Shown piece after piece: positions 14,858-22,478 of a stretch of 44,580 nt of DNA (within the stretch, counting starts at the first letter, position 1; each line of letters starts with the position of its first letter). The stretch is taken from contig CANNEP010000018.1 in assembly GCA_947503655.1 (NCBI GenBank), positions 1 through 44,580 on the forward strand, in the 5' to 3' direction. Position numbers and translations under genes: made by a program. The notes under the pieces were generated by a model, which made no database searches, was not told the origin of the DNA, and saw only the letters and a program-made list of their open reading frames with translations. This DNA comes from an uncultured Microbacterium sp. (GTDB lineage Bacteria; Actinomycetota; Actinomycetes; Actinomycetales; Microbacteriaceae).

Positions 14858-16392
14858 CACCTGCGTTGCGCGCACTGCGCACTCGAGTCCTCGGACTCCT
14901 CGCTCTCACATCGATGTACCTGCTGGTCGTCATCGCGCTCAGCATCCTGTTCATTTACGCCGTGGCGCTCAGCTTCACCGGCACCCTCGCGTTCGCGGCG
15001 ATCGAACTTGTCGCATCGGCGGCGGCGATCGCGGCGGGTGCCTTCGCCATTGACCTGCTGACACATCGACTGACGAACACCGCGCTGCGGTGGGAGTCCA
15101 CCCTCATCACCGTGCTCATTCTGGTGTTTGTCATGCGCCCCTCGGACGACCCGATGGAACTGGTCTGGCTGACCGTCACCGGCGCGGTGGCGTCGGCGTC
15201 GAAGATGGTGCTCGCGTGGCGCGGCCGCCATGTTTTCAACCCGGCTGCGGCCGCCGCGTCGGTCATGACGATCACCGGGGTCAGCCCCGCGGCTTGGTGG
15301 GTCGGTACGCCGATACTGGCGGCGGTCGTTGCGGTGCTCGGCATCGCGATCGCGTGGCGCACCGAAAAACTCCGCGTCGTTCTTACGTTCATTGTGCTCG
15401 CGTGGGCGATTTCGATTGCCACCACGCTGACTGCGTACGCGCAGGCTGGCCTCGCCGTCTCTGCAGTCGACATCTCGGTGCAACTGCTCATCTCATCGCC
15501 GATTCTTTTCCTCGGCTTCTTCATGCTGACGGAACCATTGACGCTGCCGTCGAGATTCTGGCAACAGCTGCTGGTGGCGGCGGTTGTAGCGTTCTTCGTC
15601 GGGTATCCGCTGTCTGTCGGCGTGATTTCGTTGAGCGCCGACCGGGCTTTGATGATCGGAAATATCGTGGCCTTCGTGCTGGCGGTGCGCTCGCGCAACC
15701 TCGGTCGACTCACCCTGACCGATACGCGTGAGGTCACGCCACGCATTCGGGAGCTGACGTTCGCGGCAGAGCCCGGCTCATCATTCGTGCCCGGCCAATA
15801 TCTCGAACTCACGGTTCCCCACAAGGGCGCGGATATTCGCGGCACCCGTCGCGAGTTCTCCCTCGTTTCCGCACCGGCGGAGTTGCCGCACGTGCGCATC
15901 GCGTATCGTGTCTCGCCCGCCGAGCGTGGTTCCACTTTCAAACGTGCGCTCGAGCAGGCACAGCCCGGCGACCGGCTCCGCGGCAGCGGAATCTGGGGAG
16001 ACTTCACATTACCGGCGTCGGGCCCGCTGCTGTTCGTCGCGGCGGGTATCGGCATCACGCCGTTCGTATCGCATGCGCGTGAGCTCTCAACGCGCGGCGT
16101 TCACCGCGACATCGTGGTCGTTTACGTCGCATCGTCGGCGGCCGAATTGGCCTATCACGCTGACTTTGCCGATCACCGCGTCATCATCGTGACGCCCGAC
16201 GACCCCACGCCGCTCGGCAACGAAACGTGGGCGGGCGGTGAACGTCTCTCGGCGCCGTCGCTTGCCTCCCTGGTTCCGGATCTCGCGACCCGTCATGCCC
16301 TCATTTCGGGCCCGCCCGCCCTCATCGCCGACCTGCAACCCGCGCTGGCCCGTGCAGCGAGCGTCAAAACCGACGCGTTCGCCGGCTACTGA
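14854..16392 (+). CDS. NqrB/RnfD-like membrane domain fused to ferredoxin-NAD(P)+ reductase-type domain
   Basis: A 512-residue fusion. Residues 1 to about 285 are membrane helices related to NqrB/RnfD, with RHVFNPAAAA and the characteristic FFMLTEPLTLPS; I find no S-G-A-T flavinylation motif here. Residues about 290-512 are an FNR-like module: FAD-binding GQYLEL and RREFSLV, then the pyridine-nucleotide segment LLFVAAGIGITPFVS. It probably takes electrons from cytoplasmic NAD(P)H via FAD and passes them through the membrane to the flavinylated lipoprotein encoded upstream. It starts at an ATGA overlap with apbE. Its 3' end overlaps the convergent kinase gene by seven bases. The final acceptor is unknown. 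Confidence 0.85.
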   Translation: MTPALRALRTRVLGLLALTSMYLLVVIALSILFIYAVALSFTGTLAFAAIELVASAAAIAAGAFAIDLLTHRLTNTALRWESTLITVLILVFVMRPSDDPMELVWLTVTGAVASASKMVLAWRGRHVFNPAAAAASVMTITGVSPAAWWVGTPILAAVVAVLGIAIAWRTEKLRVVLTFIVLAWAISIATTLTAYAQAGLAVSAVDISVQLLISSPILFLGFFMLTEPLTLPSRFWQQLLVAAVVAFFVGYPLSVGVISLSADRALMIGNIVAFVLAVRSRNLGRLTLTDTREVTPRIRELTFAAEPGSSFVPGQYLELTVPHKGADIRGTRREFSLVSAPAELPHVRIAYRVSPAERGSTFKRALEQAQPGDRLRGSGIWGDFTLPASGPLLFVAAGIGITPFVSHARELSTRGVHRDIVVVYVASSAAELAYHADFADHRVIIVTPDDPTPLGNETWAGGERLSAPSLASLVPDLATRHALISGPPALIADLQPALARAASVKTDAFAGY

Positions 16393-17882
16393 GCCGCCGC
16401 GTCGGCCGCCGGGATCGCCGGAACCTCGGGCAGCGCGGGCAACCGCAACGTAAAGGTCGTTGAACCCGGCTTGCTCTCCACCGAGAGCTCGCCGCGGTGC
16501 GCGATCGCAATCGCCTGTGCGATCGCGAGGCCGAGCCCGGTGCCTCCGGTATTGCGCGCGCGCGAGCGGTCGGCGCGGGCGAATCGTTCGAACAGGGTCT
16601 TCTGAACTTCGGGAGCAATACCTGGTCCGTTGTCGTGCACGTGCACGAGGGCGTCGTCGCCGTCACGCTCGACCGAAAGCACGATGTGGGTGCCGGCGGG
16701 AGTGTGGGTGCGGGCGTTCGCCAGGAGGTTGGTGACAACCTGATGCAGGCGCCCGGCATCGCCGAGGACGAGCAGCTCGGTCAGGTCGCTGGACCAGTCA
16801 CCCGTATGGTCGGAGTCTGCGGCCTGCGCGTCAGCGATCGATTCGATCGTCAGCGGAACCAGGTCGACCGGGGAGAGCACGAGCTCCTGACCCTCATCGA
16901 GTCGGGCGAGGAGCAGGAGGTCCTCCACGAGGCGCGTCATGCGTACCGATTGCGCTTGAATGCGCTCGAGTGCCGCCGTCGTGTTCTCGCTGTTGGAAGG
17001 GTCGCGCAACGACAACTCGGAGTAGCCGCGGATCGACGCTAGGGGAGTGCGCAGTTCGTGGCTGGCGTCAGCAACGAACTGTCGCATCTTGTCTTCGTTT
17101 GCGACGCGGGCGCGAAGGGACGCGTCAACGTGATCGAGCATCGTGTTGAGGGCGAGACCGACCTGGCCGACTTCGGTGTGGTCGTCGACGTGTTCGGCCG
17201 GCACGCGGTCAGTAATGGCCACGGCACCCTGATCGAGGGGCTGTTGAGCCACGCGCCCGGCGGTCGCCGCGACGGCGCGCAACGGACGCAGAGACGTTCG
17301 TATCGTGACGCCGATCGCGAGTGCGAGGAGTATGAGGCCGCCGAGCGTAAGCGCTGTGATGGTCGCAAGCATGAGCCCGATCGTGCGATCCACGTCGGCG
17401 CGGGGGAGGCCGATCAGCACGACGTTATCGTCGACGGGAAACGCCATGACGCGGTACGTGCCGACCGCGTCAAACGTGAGGTCGGTGGTCTTGCCGACCG
17501 TGAAGGTCATGCCGGTAAGGGGCGCGATTTGCTCTTTCGTCAGTACCTGCACCTTGTCGTTGGCATCGAGGTATGCGCCCGTGAGGCCGGAGTCGAGGTC
17601 AAGAATGAGGATCGTCCCGGGCTGTAGAAACTTGCCGGGGCCCGACGACTGGGCATCAAATGACAGCACGGCGGCAGCATCCGGTGCGCCGGTTTGCACG
17701 GCCGCGGCGATCCACGGCTGTGCACGCCGCGACGATTCTGAAACGCGCGTCGTGAGCTGATCTTCCAGCACCGAGTTCAACATCGCGGCAGTCAGGGCAG
17801 ACACGACGATCAGCAACGCCGAAACGATGCCGACAACGACAGTGGTCAATCGAGTCTGCAGTGACCATGCGCGTGGGGTCAC
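16386..17882 (-). CDS. sensor histidine kinase
   Basis: A 498-residue membrane kinase of the EnvZ/PhoR-like class: TM1 about 12-35, an extracytoplasmic sensor domain of about 130 residues, TM2 about 168-193, HAMP about 194-250, the H-box FVADASHELRTPL with phospho-accepting His275, then the N-box (NLLANARTHTP), the G1 box (DNGPGIAP) and the G2 box (GGTGLGLAI). GTG 17882 overlaps the response-regulator stop as GTGA, so the pair is coupled. The signal is unknown. It converges with the flavin-reductase gene with a seven-base tail-to-tail overlap, and its regulator promoter shares a direct repeat with the flavin operon, pointing to envelope redox control. Confidence 0.92.
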   Translation of the reverse strand: MTPRAWSLQTRLTTVVVGIVSALLIVVSALTAAMLNSVLEDQLTTRVSESSRRAQPWIAAAVQTGAPDAAAVLSFDAQSSGPGKFLQPGTILILDLDSGLTGAYLDANDKVQVLTKEQIAPLTGMTFTVGKTTDLTFDAVGTYRVMAFPVDDNVVLIGLPRADVDRTIGLMLATITALTLGGLILLALAIGVTIRTSLRPLRAVAATAGRVAQQPLDQGAVAITDRVPAEHVDDHTEVGQVGLALNTMLDHVDASLRARVANEDKMRQFVADASHELRTPLASIRGYSELSLRDPSNSENTTAALERIQAQSVRMTRLVEDLLLLARLDEGQELVLSPVDLVPLTIESIADAQAADSDHTGDWSSDLTELLVLGDAGRLHQVVTNLLANARTHTPAGTHIVLSVERDGDDALVHVHDNGPGIAPEVQKTLFERFARADRSRARNTGGTGLGLAIAQAIAIAHRGELSVESKPGSTTFTLRLPALPEVPAIPAADAAAQ

Positions 17883-18604
17883 TGGGGCGCCTTGATCATG
17901 TAGCCGACACCGCGAATCGTGTGAATGAGCGGCTCACCGAGGGTGTCGATCTTCTTGCGAAGGTACGAAATGTAGAGCTCGACGACGCTGGAGCGGCCGC
18001 CAAAGTCGTAGTTCCAGACCCGGTCGAGAATCTGTGCTTTGGAGACGACACGGCGCTGGTTGCGCATCAGGAATCGCAACAGTTCGAACTCGGTGGCGGT
18101 CAGTTCGATCGACGTGCCCGCGCGCTCCACTTCGTGACTGTCTTCGTTGAGTGAAAGGTCGGCCACCCGCAGCACGGGGTCGGCTTCGGCCGACATGGCG
18201 GTGCCCGAACGTCGCATCAGTGCGCGCAGACGCGCGACGACCTCTTCGAGGCTGAACGGTTTCGTGACGTAGTCATCGCCGCCGGCTGTGAGCCCCGCGA
18301 CGCGGTCACCGACGGCATCTTTGGCGGTGAGGAAGAGCACCGGAACCATGTTGCCTGCTTCGCGTAGACGGCGCAGCACACCCATGCCGTCAAGGTCGGG
18401 CATCATGACGTCGAGCACGATCGCATCCGGTGCGAACTCGCGCGCAACGTTCAGAGCTTCGAGCCCCGAGCTCGCGGTGCGTACTTCCCAGCCCTCCATG
18501 CGCAGCGCCATCGACAGCAGGTCGGTCAGCATCTGTTCGTCATCGACAGCCAAAACGCGTACGGGCGAACCATCGGGGCGGGTGAGGGCGGTTGCGGTGC
18601 TCAT
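17879..18604 (-). CDS. OmpR-family response regulator
   Basis: A 241-residue two-domain regulator. The receiver has the acidic pair in LAVDDEQ, phospho-acceptor Asp65 in IVLDVMMPD, Thr in FLTAKD and Lys in YVTKPF. The C-terminal winged helix ends with the typical NEDSHEVERAGTSIELTATE, VWNYDFGGRSSVVELYISYL and HTIRGVGYMI. ATG 18604 has CACAAT six bases upstream. A CATAG-N6-CATAGG direct repeat overlaps where the -35 element would be, and an 8-bp inverted repeat (GATGCCAT/ATGGCATC, 18605-18646) brackets the promoter, suggesting autoregulation. It is the first gene of the two-component operon. Confidence 0.93.
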   Translation of the reverse strand: MSTATALTRPDGSPVRVLAVDDEQMLTDLLSMALRMEGWEVRTASSGLEALNVAREFAPDAIVLDVMMPDLDGMGVLRRLREAGNMVPVLFLTAKDAVGDRVAGLTAGGDDYVTKPFSLEEVVARLRALMRRSGTAMSAEADPVLRVADLSLNEDSHEVERAGTSIELTATEFELLRFLMRNQRRVVSKAQILDRVWNYDFGGRSSVVELYISYLRKKIDTLGEPLIHTIRGVGYMIKAPQ

Positions 18605-18624
18605 GATGCCATTGTGACGCCGAA

Positions 18625-18641
18625 CCTATGTGTTTTCTATG
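18625..18641 (-). promoter_or_regulatory. direct repeat CATAG-N6-CATAGG in the response-regulator promoter
   Basis: On the minus strand CATAG (18641-18637), six bases, CATAG (18630-18626) then G: the same 11-bp-period repeat as upstream of the flavin operon. It lies 21-37 bases upstream of the response-regulator ATG, over the expected -35 position. GATGCCAT (18605-18612) and ATGGCATC (18639-18646) form a flanking inverted repeat. Confidence 0.55.
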
Positions 18642-18694
18642 GCATCGGTTATGTCTTGGCTGTGAACGAGTGATGAACCCCCTGGCATCGACGT

Positions 18695-19238
18695 TGCCAC
18701 GGGGGAGCGCACTGGGGAGACGTTGCCCGCGTGCTCGCCGCGCAGGGCCTTGCAATCAGCTCAGGAGACACGGCGTGCGTTGGTGGCGGCGGGCTCACCC
18801 TCGGTGGTGGCATTGGCTGGATGACACGTGCGTGGGGGCTGGCGATCGACCAACTCGTCGGCGCGACCGTGGTGACCGCGGATGGCGTGACCCGCGAAGT
18901 CGACGCGAATCACGATTCCGACCTATTCTGGGCCCTGCGGCGTGGTGGCGGCGGATTCGGCGTGGTTATTGCCGGCTTTTAGCGCACGCGATGCGACCTG
19001 GCTCGTGATGATGGGTGCCTTTGACACCGGTTTCGATGATGCCGAGCGCGCTGATGTCGCTGCTGCGTGCGCCGCATTGAACGCCGATGGCGCGCTGGTC
19101 TACGGCAACTTTTCGTCGGACACAGGTCCGGCGGCGGCTCACGCCATGTACGCGCCGGCAACGGCCGCGCGCCTCCGAGAAATCAAGCAGCGGTGGGATC
19201 CGACGAACATTTTCTGCCGCGCCCACGTGTTCGTGTAA
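18695..19238 (+). pseudogene. decayed FAD-linked oxidase (berberine-bridge/BBE type)
   Basis: Two out-of-frame fragments of one FAD-binding oxidoreductase remain. The first, from about 18695 to a TAG at 18980-18982, carries the PCMH-fold segment GDVARVLAAQGLAISSGD, then GGLTLGGGIGWMTR and DLFWALRRGGGGFGVV. The second, in the +1 frame from about 18976 to 19238, carries a C-terminal BBE segment ending in LREIKQRWDPTNIF. The N-terminal FAD-attachment part and roughly the central third of the gene are missing, and no start codon with a ribosome binding site is seen. The locus is a remnant and is not expected to give a working enzyme. It lies between the two-component operon and gnd. Confidence 0.85.
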
Positions 19239-19244
19239 ATCAGG

Positions 19245-19277
19245 AAAAGGAGCCGCCCCGAGGGAGCGGCTCCTTTT
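19245..19277. terminator. gnd: bidirectional terminator between the oxidase remnant and gnd
   Basis: AAAAGGAGCCGC (19245-19256) pairs perfectly with GCGGCTCCTTTT (19266-19277) around a nine-base loop. T-rich sequence on the plus side and the A-run arm, which reads as T's on the minus strand, let it end transcripts from both directions. It is most relevant to gnd. Confidence 0.88.
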
Positions 19278-19297
19278 CTTTAGGCCTTTTCTTTAGG
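19272..19297. repeat. 13-bp tandem duplication next to the gnd terminator
   Basis: CCTTTTCTTTAGG occurs twice without a gap (19272-19284 and 19285-19297), between the terminator stem and the gnd stop. It looks like a slippage duplication of the terminator tail. Confidence 0.8.
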
Positions 19298-19299
19298 CC

Positions 19300-20754
19300 T
19301 TAGTGCGTGTCTTCGGCTTCGACCTCGGTGCGGTCGCCCGACCACAGCGTGTGGAAGGTGCCTTCCTTGTCGATGCGACGGTACGTGTGTGCACCAAAGA
19401 AGTCACGCTGACCCTGCACGAGGGCAGCGGGCAGGCGGTCGGCGCGGATGCCGTCGTAGTACGACAGCGACGACGAGAACGCGGGGGCCGGTATGCCGGC
19501 CTGAGCGGCGGCGACCACGACGCGACGCCACGCAGCCTGACCGCGGGTGAGCGCGTCAGCGAAGTACGGAGCCGTCATCAGAACGGGCAGCTCGGCGTCG
19601 GTCGCGTACGCGTCGGAGATGCGGTTGAGGAACTGCGCGCGGATGATGCAACCGGCGCGCCAGATCTTCGCGATTGCGCCGAGGTCGATGGTCCAGTTGT
19701 ACTCAGCAGCGCCGGCACGGATCTCGTCGAAGCCCTGGCTGTAAGCCACAATCTTCGACGCGTACAGAGCCTGACGCACGTCTTCGATGAACGCGTCGGC
19801 GTCAGCGACGGTGAACGTCTCGTCCGGGCCCGGGAGGTTAGCGGCCACGGCACGCTGCTCCGGGTGCGACGACAGCGAGCGGGCGAACGTGGCTTCAGCG
19901 ATGCCCGAGACCGGAACGCCCAGGGCAAGTGCGGTCTGCACGGTCCACGCGCCGGTGCCCTTGGCGCCGGCCTGGTCGACGATCACGTCAACGAGGGGCT
20001 GGCCGGTCGCGGCGTCAACCTGACGCAGCACCTCAGCGGTGATCTCGATCAGGTACGACTCGAGCTCGCCCTTGTTCCACTCGGCGAAGATGTCGGCGAT
20101 CTCAGCCGGGCTCTTGCCGGTGCCGCGGCGAATCAGGTCGTAGGCCTCAGCAATGAGCTGCATGTCGGCGTACTCGATACCGTTATGCACCATCTTGACG
20201 AAGTGGCCAGCGCCGTCGTGGCCGACGTGCGTGACGCACGGCTCGCCCTCGGCAACCGCAGCGATCGACTTGAGAATTGGGCCGAGGGTGACCCACGACT
20301 CGTCCGAGCCGCCGGGCATGATCGATGGGCCGAGCAGAGCGCCCTCTTCGCCACCGGAGATGCCAGCGCCGACGAAGTTGATACCGGTCTCACGCACGGC
20401 CTTTTCACGGCGAATCGTGTCGGGGAAGTAGGCGTTGCCACCGTCGACGATGATGTCGCCCGGCTCGAAGACCTCAACGAGAGCGTTGATCACGGCGTCG
20501 GTCGGGCCACCAGCCTTGACCATGATGATCGCGGTGCGCGGCTTCTGCAGCGACGCCGCGAATTCTTCGTAGGTCTGCGCCGCAACGAACCCGGCTTCGG
20601 GGTGTGCCTCGAGGAGATCGGCGGTCTTCTCGAAGCTTCGGTTGAACACCGCAACGGTGTTCCCTTCGCGGCTTGCGAGGTTACGTGCCAAGTTCGATCC
20701 CATAACAGCGAGACCAACCACACCAATATTTGCCTGGGCGAGGGATTCCGTCAC
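19300..20754 (-). CDS. gnd: 6-phosphogluconate dehydrogenase, decarboxylating
   Basis: Gnd oxidatively decarboxylates 6-phosphogluconate to ribulose 5-phosphate, making NADPH in the pentose phosphate pathway. The 484-residue protein has the coenzyme loop GLAVMGSNLARNLA, the substrate segment GGEEGALLGPSIMPGG and the catalytic HFVKMVHNGIEYADMQ with the general-base Lys, and it ends in a helical tail. The length matches the long, dimeric type. The open frame extends upstream, but GTG 20754 is clearly the start: AGGAG lies seven bases before it. The prs gene nearby uses the pentose phosphate this pathway supplies. Confidence 0.95.
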   Translation of the reverse strand: MTESLAQANIGVVGLAVMGSNLARNLASREGNTVAVFNRSFEKTADLLEAHPEAGFVAAQTYEEFAASLQKPRTAIIMVKAGGPTDAVINALVEVFEPGDIIVDGGNAYFPDTIRREKAVRETGINFVGAGISGGEEGALLGPSIMPGGSDESWVTLGPILKSIAAVAEGEPCVTHVGHDGAGHFVKMVHNGIEYADMQLIAEAYDLIRRGTGKSPAEIADIFAEWNKGELESYLIEITAEVLRQVDAATGQPLVDVIVDQAGAKGTGAWTVQTALALGVPVSGIAEATFARSLSSHPEQRAVAANLPGPDETFTVADADAFIEDVRQALYASKIVAYSQGFDEIRAGAAEYNWTIDLGAIAKIWRAGCIIRAQFLNRISDAYATDAELPVLMTAPYFADALTRGQAAWRRVVVAAAQAGIPAPAFSSSLSYYDGIRADRLPAALVQGQRDFFGAHTYRRIDKEGTFHTLWSGDRTEVEAEDTH

Positions 20755-20840
20755 GAGTGTGCTCCTAAACGTCGTGGGTGATGGTTCCAGCGTATCGCGG
20801 CGCACAACACGAAGCGCGAAAATGACGTTGGGGGAAACGA

Positions 20841-20871
20841 CAAAGCGCCCGGCACGGGGCCGAGCGCTTTG
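20841..20871 (-). terminator. terminator of the small membrane protein gene
   Basis: CAAAGCGC (20841-20848) pairs with GCGCTTTG (20864-20871), with four more pairs (CGGC/GCCG) inside after one mismatch. It is eight bases beyond the stop of the 40-residue gene in the minus direction, followed there by a T-rich stretch. Confidence 0.7.
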
Positions 20872-20878
20872 AATAAAG

Positions 20879-21001
20879 TTAGTTCTTCTTGTAGCTACCG
20901 CGTCCGAGCGTGAACAGCGCACCGATGCAGGTGACGACGCCGAGCGCACCCAGCGCCAGAATGCCGTAGAAAACAATGTGAGAGACTTCAGCGCCGGTCA
21001 T
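20879..21001 (-). CDS. small single-span membrane protein, 40 residues
   Basis: No family is recognised. ATG 21001 has an ideal ribosome binding site, AAGGAGG, four bases upstream, and the frame ends just before a hairpin terminator, so this is very likely a real gene of 40 residues. The protein has a short polar N-terminus, one hydrophobic span (about residues 9-31, FYGILALGALGVVTCIGA in part) and a basic C-terminus GRGSYKKN, predicting an N-out/C-in single-pass protein. It lies alone between rplY (divergent) and gnd. It may be a small regulator or partner of a membrane complex; nothing in the context says which. Confidence 0.75.
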   Translation of the reverse strand: MTGAEVSHIVFYGILALGALGVVTCIGALFTLGRGSYKKN

Positions 21002-21164
21002 GGCATCCTCCTTCAGAAGTATGTGTCTAACGCTACCGCGATATCGGGTAATATAGAGGATCGACCTCGGCGAGGGATGCATACGCATCCGTTATCGACG
21101 CGGTGATGTGGCTCCTCACGGAATCCTCACGCGTCTGCGTTCGAGTCGATACCCAAAGACCACC

Positions 21165-21185
21165 GCACATCCAATCGTGATGTGC
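21165..21185 (+). promoter_or_regulatory. rplY: hairpin in the rplY leader
   Basis: GCACATC (21165-21171) pairs with GATGTGC (21179-21185) around a seven-base loop. It ends eight bases before the AAGGAG of rplY. A second small hairpin, GGATGC/GCATCC, lies at 21075-21090. Possible translational control of the ribosomal protein; no family is matched. Confidence 0.4.
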
Positions 21186-21204
21186 GCGCCCCAAGGAGAT
21201 TCAC

Positions 21205-21819
21205 ATGTCTGAAGACAACAAGGTCGTCGCAGAGGTTCGCGAGAACTTCGGCAAGGGCTACGCACGCCGTCTGCGCGCTGCTGGCCAGATCCCCGCCGTC
21301 ATCTACGGTCACGGCACCGAGCCGCAGCACGTTGCACTGCCGGGCCACCAGGTCAGCCTGATCCTGCGCAAGGCAAACGCCCTGCTCGACCTGGACATCG
21401 CTGGCAAGGCTGAGCTTGCCCTGGTGAAGGACGTTCAGAAGGATCCGGTTCGCCAGATCATCGAGCACATCGACCTCCTCGTCGTCAAGAAGGGCGAGAA
21501 GCTCACCGTTGACGTTCCCGTCGTCGTTGTTGGCGAGTCGGCACCTGGCACTATCATCAACCTTGACGCTGTTTCGATTGCACTTGAGGTTGAGGCAACG
21601 CACATCCCCGAGCACATCGAGGTCAACGTTGACGGTCTCGAAGACGGCCAGCACGTCTACGCTGCTGACCTCAAGCTCCCCAAGGGTGCAACGCTCGTTG
21701 CTGAGGGCGACGTCCTCGTTGTTGGCGTTTCGGTTCCGGCCGCTGCTGACCTGGGCGACGAGGCTGCTGAGGGCGAAGCCGCTGCTGAGGCACCGGCCAC
21801 GGAAGCTGCAGCTGAGTAA
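21205..21819 (+). CDS. rplY: 50S ribosomal protein L25/general stress protein Ctc
   Basis: The long (CTC/TL5-type) form of L25, 204 residues, which binds 5S rRNA in the central protuberance of the 50S subunit. Residues about 5-93 form the 5S-binding L25 domain (RENFGKGYARRLRAAGQIPAVIYG split over two segments). Residues about 95-185 form the beta-rich CTC domain (VDVPVVVVGE, HIPEHIEVNVDGL), followed by an Ala/Glu-rich acidic tail. AAGGAG precedes ATG 21205. The rplY-pth-mfd order is conserved in actinobacteria, where prs usually lies directly upstream; here about 7.8 kb intervenes. Confidence 0.96.
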   Translation: MSEDNKVVAEVRENFGKGYARRLRAAGQIPAVIYGHGTEPQHVALPGHQVSLILRKANALLDLDIAGKAELALVKDVQKDPVRQIIEHIDLLVVKKGEKLTVDVPVVVVGESAPGTIINLDAVSIALEVEATHIPEHIEVNVDGLEDGQHVYAADLKLPKGATLVAEGDVLVVGVSVPAAADLGDEAAEGEAAAEAPATEAAAE

Positions 21820-21823
21820 TTCA

Positions 21824-21870
21824 CTCGCTTAAGCGAGGGGGTGCGAATTTCGTGCCCCCTCGTTTGTGTT
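21824..21870 (+). terminator. rplY: rplY terminator with overlapping alternative hairpin
   Basis: CGAGGGGG (21834-21841) pairs with CCCCCTCG (21855-21862), followed by TTTGTGTT. The palindrome CTCGCTTAAGCGAG (21824-21837) overlaps the left arm, so the two hairpins exclude each other. pth starts 12 bases downstream, so some readthrough is expected. Confidence 0.8.
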
Positions 21871-21881
21871 AGGGAGAAAAC

Positions 21882-22466
21882 ATGGCGGAGACCTGGTTGG
21901 TCATCGGTCTCGGAAACCCGGGCCCGCAGTACGAGAACACGCGCCACAACGTCGGCCAGATGGTGGTCGACGAGCTGGCTCGTCGGCGCAACGAAGGGTT
22001 CAAGGCGCACAAAGCCAATGCCCGCGTCGCAGAGACCTGGGTGCGTCCGGGAGGCGCGAAGCTGATTCTCGCGAAGCCCAATTCGTACATGAACGTGTCG
22101 GGTGGCCCGGTGGCAGGCCTCGCGAAGTTCTATGGCATTGATGCTGACCACATCATCGTGCTGCACGACGAGCTCGACATTCCGTTTGACACCATCAAGA
22201 TGAAAATCGGTGGTGGCCACGGTGGGCACAACGGTGTTCGCGACATTGCGAAGGCACTCGGAACCCCGGAATTCTTTCGCGTACGGGTCGGCATCGGCCG
22301 CCCGCCGGGTCGACAAGACCCCGCCGACTGGGTGCTGTCACCGTTCTCGGGGGACCAGCGCACTCAGCTGCCGCTCCTGGTCGGCGACTCCGCCGATGCC
22401 GTTGAGTTGGTTGGTGAGGAGGGGCTCTTGAGCGCCCAGCAGAAGTTCCACGCTCCGCGCGGCTAG
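21882..22466 (+). CDS. pth: peptidyl-tRNA hydrolase
   Basis: Pth cleaves the ester bond of peptidyl-tRNAs dropped from ribosomes and recycles tRNA. The 194-residue protein shows [10 protein letters not shown] with Asn12, NTRHNVG with the catalytic His22, [18 protein letters not shown] and [13 protein letters not shown], all in family order and spacing. AGGGAG lies before ATG 21882. It follows rplY after an overlapping terminator and is the usual partner of rplY in actinobacteria. Its end faces a DUF4190 gene across a strong bidirectional hairpin. Confidence 0.96.
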   Translation: MAETWLVIGLGNPGPQYENTRHNVGQMVVDELARRRNEGFKAHKANARVAETWVRPGGAKLILAKPNSYMNVSGGPVAGLAKFYGIDADHIIVLHDELDIPFDTIKMKIGGGHGGHNGVRDIAKALGTPEFFRVRVGIGRPPGRQDPADWVLSPFSGDQRTQLPLLVGDSADAVELVGEEGLLSAQQKFHAPRG

Positions 22467-22478
22467 CGCACAGGCATA

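Noticed and set aside
18731..19238. Two small separate genes at 18731-18982 and 18942-19238
   Set aside because: Their products are consecutive parts of one FAD-linked oxidase in different frames, so they are one decayed gene.
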